Source of the DNA: Alopecurus myosuroides
Taxonomy: Eukaryota; Streptophyta; Magnoliopsida; Poales; Poaceae
Direction: 5' to 3'
DNA: 64,000 bases
NCBI GenBank assembly: GCA_028641055.1
Contig: CM054060.1
Coordinates: 236,186,833 to 236,250,832 of the forward strand
A program made the translations under genes and the position numbers. Shown here piece by piece: positions 56,715 through 64,000 of the stretch (the first letter of the stretch is position 1; every line of letters begins with the position of its first letter). The notes beneath the pieces were generated by a model that saw only the letters and a program-made list of their open reading frames with translations, had not been told where the DNA came from and made no database searches.

Positions 56715-57235
56715 CACTCGAATTCTTAGATGCATAGTATTTACGTGTATATTCGAGTCATGGTGCATGTGGTGGTGTATTCGAGTACTTATGGGAAAGA
56801 CTACCTTGATGCATAGTACTTAATTGTATATTCGAGTCATGGTGCGTACTTAATTACTTGTATATTTTTCGAGTATATTCTAATGCGATCACCCGCTTCC
56901 CGATCGGTGGGGGAAGCCTCTTCTCCCCTGGTTCCTACTACGGCTCCCCCCCCCCCCCGCCCGCGCGCCAGTGAGAAAAAGAGCGTCACGCCTGCTTCCC
57001 GATCGGTGGGGGCAGCCTCTTCTCCCCCGTGCCTACTACGGCGGAGGTTGCCCCCACCGCATCGCTCGGGGGCCCTCGTACATATTATTGATTGGGACAA
57101 CGACGACAGGGGAAAGAGTACTTTCTTCGCCCCGGTGCCCGCTAATAAAATGGAATATAACAGACCAAACCCTAAAAGGAGAACAAGAAATAGAAAAAAA
57201 AAATCTGCCGAGGCAGAAAAACTGCCAAAATGCTA
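56715..57235. other. Non-coding, with a ~55-bp duplication
   Basis: A segment with gcttcccgatcggtggggg, gcctcttctcccc and cctactacggc occurs at about 56890-56945 and 56993-57055. A run of 13 C lies at 56946-56958. No gene seen. Confidence 0.6.
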
Positions 57236-57463
57236 CCGTGGCAGCGGGGGCATTCATCTCAGTTCATGTTAAGAACCAGGACGAATGGTCCTGGCCAGGG
57301 GCCAGCCCTAAGCGTCCACGTGGACGAACCATTCATCCCGGTTCTTAACACAACCGAGACGAATGGGGCGGGGGGACATTTGTCCTGGGGTCTCCATCCC
57401 GGTTGTGCAACCGGGATAAAAGGCCTGAAAAAACCGGGATAAAAGGGGGGCTTTCTACCGGTG
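57236..57463. repeat. CACTA-2 right subterminal repeats
   Basis: Units such as gggggcattcatctcagttc, attcatcccggttcttaac, catcccggttgtgcaaccgg and aaaccgggataaaagg, ending at ctttctaccggtg. The catcccggttgtgcaaccgg part is matched, inverted, in the left end of CACTA-1. Confidence 0.85.
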
Positions 57464-57466
57464 CTC

Positions 57467-57740
57467 CTCCAAATACGAAGATGACGACCAAGTCCAAGCG
57501 CCTCGCGGCAACACGACCAGCCTAGAGCCGCTGATATACAACGGCGTCGCCGCGTGGGCATGGAGTACAGCAGCCTGCTCGGAGCGACATGGATGGCTAC
57601 GCCGGCTGGAGCCGTCACGGCACCGGTTTGCTAGTTCCTTCCTCGCCCGTGTGGGACTATTGCTGCTCGGGTTCGCTGTGGGGGATAGGCGACGGCGAGG
57701 TCGAGTACAAGAAGCTGCTCGGCGCCTCCGGCAGCCTTGT
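57467..57740 (+). pseudogene. R2R3-MYB fragment, right of CACTA-2
   Basis: After the second CTC duplication the serine frame of 32318 continues as SSKYEDDDQVQAPRGNTTSL and EPLIYNGVAAWAW. After two frame changes it reads EYSSLLGATW and then DGYAGWSRHGTGLL, PSSPVWDYCCSGSLWGIGDG and EYKKLLGAS. The final WDY...SLWGI..EYKKLL motif is like the C-terminal end of several plant R2R3-MYBs. The frameshifts show the gene is dead apart from the transposon. Where it ends is uncertain, around 57725-57740. Confidence 0.65.
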
Positions 57741-59839
57741 TTCCAGAGAAGTTCCAGTCGCGGAAGTGCAAGGAGTGGCGCCGACGTCGTCTTCCTCCGT
57801 GTTGGGGGCGCTCCATTGCAAAACCATGGGAACACGGCAGCCCGAGCGGCAGGAGGGTCACCGGCATGGGCCGGTGGAACTTGGAGGTGCAAAGGAAAGA
57901 TGACGGGCACCGGCAACGACGCAGTTTCGACCCCGCACCGGCAATGACACCTCCAGTTTCATCACCTGTCCTAGATCTGAGGCTAACATGGAGGGCTTAT
58001 GAAGGAGAGAAAATTGATCATATGGCATCATGAGTTGGATTCGTGTTTATTGGACTGTGGATCGGGGGAGTTGAGGAAAGCAACCGACGGACGATTCGCA
58101 GGGCGAACTAAACAAGGACGTAGGGCAGAGACGGAAACGCACGACATACTTTCCTGGTTGCGTGGAAGGTTTTTTTTTCATGGTAGTTTGTGGATGGGAG
58201 ATAATTGAGGGCGCTGGCATAATCCTCGTAATAACTTACAATTAGCATAGTTAGTTGTGGGGTGACATTTCCTTGTAATTGTTTAGAAGTGTGACACCGC
58301 CTCACCACCACTGTAACCTTAATAGTAAATATTTTAATGATCACCATATTCATGCCTTGCTTAGACCACTCGAGCCATTTGACATAGTTAGTGATGTAAA
58401 AGGATCAGATAATGACAGAACCAAATTCACTTCTAAAATCGTTTTAAAGCACACATGTCCAGTTTGAAGTAATTCGACAAATAGAATGTACGATTTTGAA
58501 CTTCGACACCTAGATATGGTATGTAAAATAGCACTGGATATGAATTATTCAAAAATTAGTTATGGTTATCCGATAATTTTAAACCAAATAATTATGATTA
58601 AATAGTACCGGATATGCCATGTCAAATAATGCTCCATTATTATGCCTCTTCATGCCAAATGATGGGGCTTGGCCCAATGTTCACGGATTGACGAGGAGTG
58701 GGAGAATACACGTGCAGAACACGAGGAAGAATGAAGAACAGAAGAACACAAACATGATACGAGGATCATTTCCCTCACCGGTTGATCCAAGCCGGCCCAA
58801 CAAAATCACGAAGGGAGGGACCGTGAGGTGGAATCCCTACGCAAGAGATTGGCGAGTGCACGGTAGAATCGAGGGGGAGAGACTCTGAGGTAGAATCTTC
58901 CACACGAGAGACTTTGCGCAAGAAGGGGCCTTGATGCCTTCCAATAGATGAACTATGGAGTAGGCTTGATACGATACTAGACACACATCATAGGAGTAGA
59001 TACACATCATAGGAGTAGTCATGCATCCCATGGGGATCTCCACAAGGGAGGGGTATGAGCACAAGCTCTATCTCTTTTCTGTTCTTTCTATCTAGCTATG
59101 AGGGAGGAGGGTCCTATTTATAGTCTAGTACAAAGGGGTAGGTGGAGGTAGGTGAAAGAGAGGGGGATGCACAGGAAAACCCCCAAATCTGCACGCACGC
59201 AGGCGCCGGACAATCCGGCGCTTCAGTCGTCAGTATGTCCAATGAGCGAGGGCGGGTGGCAACCGAGAGGCGCCGATGTCATTCTGGTGCATATCGATAG
59301 GCAGGTATCCAGCTTTCCGGTCCGTCCGGCCACCTACGCTGGCACGCCTGGCAACTGGGGGACTCGCCAGGCATCAGCCGGCGCCAGTTCATCCGGCGGT
59401 GTCGCCGGTTCATCCGGTGGCTCCAGGGCTTGACCATTTTCTTCCTCTTGTCGCTTCTTCTTCCTCTTCCACGTGTATGCCTTGGATGGCATTGACTCTT
59501 TGGCTTCCTTAGCATTACCCCTCGCGTTCGTACTCGTCGTGTCATACCTATCAATGCAATGGGGTGGATGCTTTTGTAGTATACCATCCAAAGGCGACAT
59601 TTCAGGGTTCTCGACGAGGAAGGAGTTCACCTTTGAAGTCCATGGTTACTTGGCATATGATAGAGTGTGGGACATGCCCGTTTGGATGTGTTGGGCTGCA
59701 TCATTCATATGGTTTTATGTCAAATAGCACTGGACATGGATTATTCAAAATTTAATTATGATTATCTTATGATTTTAAACCAAATAGTCGATTTCTACCA
59801 GAACATCTACCCTAACATGGTACGTATTTTGTCGTCTCA
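57741..59839. other. MYB 3' flank and LTR-like fragments
   Basis: No gene recognised. 58860-59115 resembles a minus-strand LTR fragment: two acacatcataggagtag units at 58980-59018 and, at 59113, tcctatttatag, i.e. a minus-strand ctataaata. A segment with aaatagcactggatatg and gattttaaaccaaata occurs at about 58526-58595 and again at 59726-59790. An open frame at 58619-58888 has no domain. Confidence 0.4.
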
Positions 59840-60700
59840 GACAAATACCGGAAGTTGGGAACCCCCTTTGTAGATTTGGTAGAGTGGCGCTAGGAGGAGA
59901 GGATCTTCGTCAGACGTCGGGATTGCCTATCAGAGCTAGGAGACACTTTGTTTACCCAGATTCAGGCCGTCGTGAGGCTAACATCCCTACATCTTGCATT
60001 GATTGTATTCATGGTGGTGAAGGCGTATTGCAGCGATGATGTCGAGGAGATCTCGCCCTACTATGGGAAAGTTTGTAGGATGAAGAAGAACGGATCTAGC
60101 CTAGTTGATCACCTCTCTACCCTCCTCCCCTACATGCTCATGATCAGATACAGATCCAGCCGATCTCTATACTAGTCTTTTGTTTCTACTCAGCCGCCCT
60201 CTTTCCTAGTAGCTTTGGCCCTCCCGTCCAAGTCTGGGGGAAACCACAACAGCCACGTCTCCTTTGGGGGCTCGCACTCAAAGCACGTGAGTCGGGGCTA
60301 GGCCTCTTGCCCGAATCCTCCCGCGGGCTTCGGGAGCGTCTCGTTGTCTACTCTCTCCTGCCCTTTTAGGGAATGTTGTCCGACAACTTCCCACCAATGA
60401 GGGAGAGGGTGGGGACCGAACATTATTGTTGTCGCCAGCCTGTATTCTGATGAGATCAGGTCATCATCCCTGACGTCACTTATCCTTCTACTTTCTTCGC
60501 CACCAATCTCGTTTGATCTTATCTCGGTGCTGTCGTAGTGACAAAGAAAATATACTTTGTAGGTTCAATCTGGCTTTTGGGCCCCACCGACGGAGCACCT
60601 GCCTTGGAGTTCCTCATGGGCTTGGCTGCTTCTATCCTTGTAGGGGAATCGACCCTTCCGTGTTCTAGGGTGGCCTCGGAGTTAGCTTGAGAAAGTGTCC
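59840..60700. repeat. Probable LTR remnant of a Triticeae retrotransposon
   Basis: Contains gtttacccagattcaggccg, tcgtgaggctaacatccc and gattgtattcatggtgg, in an order I associate with grass LTRs. G/C-rich blocks such as ttgggggctcgcactc follow. No partner LTR or target duplication found in the window. Confidence 0.4.
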
Positions 60701-61975
60701 TTCAAGGGGACTCCTTGTCTTCTAGTCCCGCTTTGGCAGCTGCCATGGGAAGTCTTGTTTTCACGGTTGTGGCATATTTATCTTATGAGTGTTCTGTTAA
60801 ACTTGTTTTATCAATTAGTTTTGTTTGTATATTTTGCCGATCTTCTTATGCACGTATTTATCTTGTTATTTTATTTTCCACCATGAGTATGCTCTGCTTT
60901 AATTCCAAATTCCTGGTACGGCATATCCGCATTTGAATCCGCAACCAATCATCATCCGGTTTGTTATAAATCAGAAAAAGACATGGAAGAGGATGTAAGT
61001 GAAAAGTACAATCCCGTCCAATTTGTTTACAAAGGGACCTCCTATTCAACACCTTTTCTGTTTGTTACCACCCCGACGTCGTAGGGAGATGATCTTCCTG
61101 CTCGATCCCCGCCGCCACCGCACCCCACCGCCACCGCACGCGCTTGCTCGATCCCTCACCCCCAGCGCTAGCCTTACCGCCTTCTGCTGCCGCCCATGGC
61201 CGGTGGTGCTCCCGCACGACCTGGCCGTCCTGTCCTGCTCTAGCCACCACCTCCGCCGCCTCGATATCCCTCAAACCACCCCTCCCTGAAACTAGCTTCT
61301 TCTCCAGCGTCGGCCACCCCGTACCCTCCCAACGAAAGTTGCTACCTCACCTCCACATGCACCGCTGCCCGCGGCATTGCTGGCTACGATGAAGCCCATT
61401 TGTGGTGATGTCGCGGACCTAAATTGCTACCTCACCCCCACCTGCACCGTTGCCCAAGGCATCGTCGGATACGATGAGGCACATTCATGGCGACGTCGTG
61501 GCCAGCCGCGCTATCCCCGTCAGCTACGAGGTTGGTCGCCTGCTCCTCGTATTTTTCCTCTCCGGTTACCTCCGACCCTGTCCCCTGCATCTCCGGCGCC
61601 CTCCATGTCCAGTAACGGATTAGGCTCACGGGGTAATGTCTGTGAGCATAAACGCCATGACCAACGCTAAGAGAAACTCCAACGCGTCGGCCCATTTGGT
61701 CCGTTCGCGACCGATTCCATCCGTGCGGGGCAAAAATATGGCCCAACGCGCGTGACCCGTTTTGAGATTCCGGACAAACGCCCAATTTTCTGTCCGTTTT
61801 GACCCATTCCCGGCACAAATATGGGATGGAAATGCGTCGGCGCGGATGCGCACGGACGCGTTCGGATCCCTCCCTTTATGCACGCATGGCCCGCACGCCA
61901 GGGACACACATATCGCCTCCTCTCTATTTCCTTAGATACACTGTCCCTCTCCTACCCGGCACCCCTCCCGGCCGC
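60701..61975. other. GC-rich stretch with duplications, no gene recognised
   Basis: 61060-61640 is GC-rich with overlapping frames on both strands and no domain. 61660-61900 has aacgcgtcggcccatttggt and gatgcgcacggacgcgttcg, the look of a GC-rich transposon remnant. I cannot name it. Confidence 0.4.
61339..61505. repeat. ~84-bp tandem duplication
   Basis: attgctacctcacc, ctgcaccgttgccc, ggcat and tacgatgagg, ending ggcgacgtcg, occur twice in a row with about 15-20% differences. Confidence 0.75.
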
Positions 61976-63391
61976 TGATACGTCATAAACGTATCCATAA
62001 TTTCTGATGTTCCATGTTGTTTTCATACTATATGCTACAGGTTTCTTATACACTTTACGTTATTTTTGTGGATTTTCTGGGACTAACCTATTGACAAGAT
62101 GCCACAGAGCTAGTTTTTGTTTTCTGCTGCTTTTAGTTTCAGAAAAGTTGTTCTAGAAATATTTTTGGAATTAGACGATTTGAAGCCCAGAAGTCTTAGA
62201 ATTTCCAGAGGATCAAAGAAGTCCAAAAGAGACCCGAAGAGGGGTAGAGGGGTGCCCACACCATGGGTGGGCGCGGGTCCCCCTGGCCGCGCCCAGTGGT
62301 GGTGTGGCCCCCTGGTTTCCCACCGACATCCCCCTTTTGCCTATAAAGTCCCTCCCGAGGCATTAACCCTAGATATATCGGCCCCCTTCCACGAAAAGTT
62401 CCGTAGCTCCGCCGCCGCCGCCGACAAGTTTTGGGGGACAGGAATCTCTGTTCCGGCACCCTGCCGGGACGGGGAAGTGCCCCCGGAGCCATCTCCATCG
62501 ACTCCACCGCCATCTGCATCATTGTTGCTGTCTCCCATGATGAGGAGGGAGTAGTTCTCCCCCGAGGCTGAGGGCTCTACCGGTAGCTATGTGTTTCATC
62601 TCTATCTCCCATGGTGTGATCTTTATGTGATCATGAGCTTTGTAATCTAGCTGAATAAGTAGATGTTACTCTTTATCTATTATGCTACTCAAGTTGTTTT
62701 GTTATGAGATCTCCGTAGACACTTTGATCACGGTGTAAAGGTGACATTGTGTGCACCATATGGTTTAGCATGATATTTATATTTTGTGTTGGATGACCCT
62801 ATGAAATTGTGGCGTTTGTCTGGAACCATCTAGGGCTCATAGTGATAGTGTGAGCTTATCTAGATGGGGAAATGCGAACTCTAAGGACTGCTCTTACAAC
62901 CCTACGCAATTATTGGTGTTTGTTATCCGACCGGAGAGTGGTTCGGAGTAGCATAGTGAAGAAATGATATTTACGCATTCAATTATGTTATTATTGTTGA
63001 GAGTGTTCACTAGTGAAAGTATGATCCCTAGGCCTTGTTTCTAAGCATTGAAACACTGTTTACATTCAGCTCTGCTACATGTTTGATTGCTGCCATTTTT
63101 ATTTCAGACTGCTACTATCACTTATAATCATCCATATTACTTGTATTTCACTCTCACTTCGCTGAACTAGTGCACCTATACAACTGACAATTGTATTAGG
63201 TGTGTTGGGGACACAAGATACTTCTTGTATCGTAATTACAGGGTTGCTTGAGAGGATATCTTTGACCTCTTCCTCCCTGAGTTCGATAAACCTTGGGTGA
63301 TCCACTTAAGGGAATCTTGCTGCTATTCTACAAATCTCTGCACTTGGAGACCCAACACTGTCTACAAGAATAGAAGCGTGCGTAGACATCA
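61976..63391 (+). repeat. 5' LTR (1416 bp) of a Gypsy element cut by the window end
   Basis: Starts tgatacgtcataaacgtatc and ends gcgtagacatca, followed after 10 bases by the primer site. It contains the conserved tgggactaacctattgaca and, near the end, tttgacctcttcctcc and ttgggtgatccactt. This LTR type is abundant in Triticeae Gypsy elements. A TATA-like cctataaag lies at about 62340. Confidence 0.85.
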
Positions 63392-63401
63392 AGCTCTTTT
63401 C

Positions 63402-63420
63402 TGGCGCCGTTGCCAGGAGG
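63402..63420 (+). other. Gypsy primer-binding site
   Basis: tggcgccgttgccaggagg, the usual grass Gypsy site (tggcgccgttgccgggg) with one change. Confidence 0.8.
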
Positions 63421-63566
63421 TAAGGTAAAAGGTACTCACATCCTTGGGTGTGAGTGCTCGAAGTTATTTACTTTAGATTCTGCAATTATATATTTTTGTT
63501 TCTTGTTTTCACTAGTTAGGCTTATTTTTACTTGTTCCTTGTTTTTATTTTTACTAGTTAGGATTA

Positions 63567-64000
63567 ATGGAAAACGACAAAAATATGAGAGAGCTTTATA
63601 ATCTTTATCTTGAGTTAGGACATGAAGTGTTTGAAGAGAAAATTTAAAAACCTATGAAACTTTATTTGCATGCTAGTAGCAATGTTATTAGTATAAATTC
63701 TTTGAACACCATTGTTGCTAATGATTTGGAAAAATCAAACCTCGGGGAAGCTAGTTTTTATAAAAATGATCTTTTTAGTCCCCCAAGCATGGAGGAACAA
63801 ATTTACTTCTATGATACTTTGCCTCCAATATACGATGATTATAATGATTGTGGTATTCTAGTTCCACCTACTATTGATGATAAGTTTTATTGTGATCATA
63901 ATATGCCTTCTATATATGATGTTTACAATGATGAACATGCTAATTTGAGTCCACCTACTATTGAGGAGAAAATTAGTTATGATTACAATATGCCTCCTAT
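63567..64000 (+). pseudogene. Gypsy gag-region ORF, partial
   Basis: ATG at 63567 opens MENDKNMRELYNLYLELGHE. A TAA at 63645-63647 interrupts it, after which the frame continues with MKLYLHASSN, NTIVANDLEKSNLGEASF and repeated PPTIDDKFY, YNMPPIYDD-like units to the window end. This is the N-terminal gag region typical of the same Gypsy group. The rest is outside the window, so whether it is alive cannot be judged; the internal stop suggests not. Confidence 0.7.

Larger units (their letters stand above)
32319..57463. mobile_element. CACTA-2: 25-kb CACTA transposon with nested Gypsy, inserted in a MYB gene
   Basis: Left end CACTAGTGGAAAC (32319). Right end ctttctaccggtg (57451-57463), i.e. inverted CACCGGTAGAAAG, which differs from the left at several positions. 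A 3-bp duplication CTC flanks both ends (32316-32318 and 57464-57466), and MYB coding sequence lies on both sides. Contents: transposase pseudogene, 663-bp tandem repeats, AP2-like and GW-PVP accessory genes, Ptta/TNPA-type gene, C48 protease, and a 9.9-kb Gypsy. Without the Gypsy it is about 15.25 kb. Left subterminal repeats match the right end of CACTA-1, and right ones match the left end of CACTA-1. Confidence 0.85.

Noticed and set aside
61060..61640. Host gene in GC-rich stretch
   Set aside because: Frames on both strands are proline/histidine or arginine-rich with no conserved motif, and the duplication at 61339-61505 breaks any consistent frame.

Overview
The window is nuclear DNA of a grass, most likely a Triticeae species (wheat, Aegilops or barley group). 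The evidence is the repeat content: CACTA elements with GTCCCGGTT/AACCGGGAC subterminal repeats, a Gypsy LTR starting TGATACGTC with a TGGCGCCGTTGCC primer site, and CAGTGGCGGAGC-ended hAT MITEs. It is dominated by nested transposable elements. I see one apparently intact host gene, at least one host gene broken by a transposon, and one spliced gene carried inside a transposon.

Layout. 1-7.3 kb: AT-rich sequence with a degenerate ~65-bp tandem array and a dead LINE (minus strand) split by a 136-bp hAT MITE. 7318-14782: a complete CACTA transposon (CACTA-1, duplication GTT) with a transposase interrupted by one stop codon, a captured FAR1-like fragment and an accessory reading frame; it sits in a possible host ORF. 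15783-16406: an intact intronless DEDDy 3'-5' exonuclease gene. 19.7-20.9 kb: a second hAT MITE and a long-inverted-repeat element. 22201-24443: a small CACTA-type element (ends CACTG, duplication TGC) carrying a two-exon 3'-5' exonuclease gene and a 5S-rRNA-like segment. 25813-31093: a degenerate Copia element with short LTRs (duplication ATGCT).

32319-57463: a 25-kb CACTA element (CACTA-2, duplication CTC) inserted in the serine-rich region of an R2R3-MYB coding sequence; MYB sequence lies on both sides. It holds a decayed transposase, a 663-bp tandem repeat, an AP2-like and a companion accessory gene, a Ptta/TNPA-type gene and a Ulp1-like C48 protease. The protease gene is interrupted at an intron's 5' splice site by a Gypsy element (46257-56143, duplication GTAAT, LTRs about 2% diverged by hand count). 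That Gypsy lacks RNase H and integrase and carries an antisense six-exon gene of the grass 'putative gypsy type transposon' family in their place.

58-62 kb holds LTR-like remnants and unassigned sequence. 61976-64000 is the 5' end of another Gypsy element cut by the window edge. The nesting gives a relative history: MYB, then CACTA-2, then Gypsy. All three CACTA elements share subterminal motifs, so they may have used related transposases. Coordinates of ends, LTRs and target duplications were read directly; family names rest on recognised motifs without database searches.
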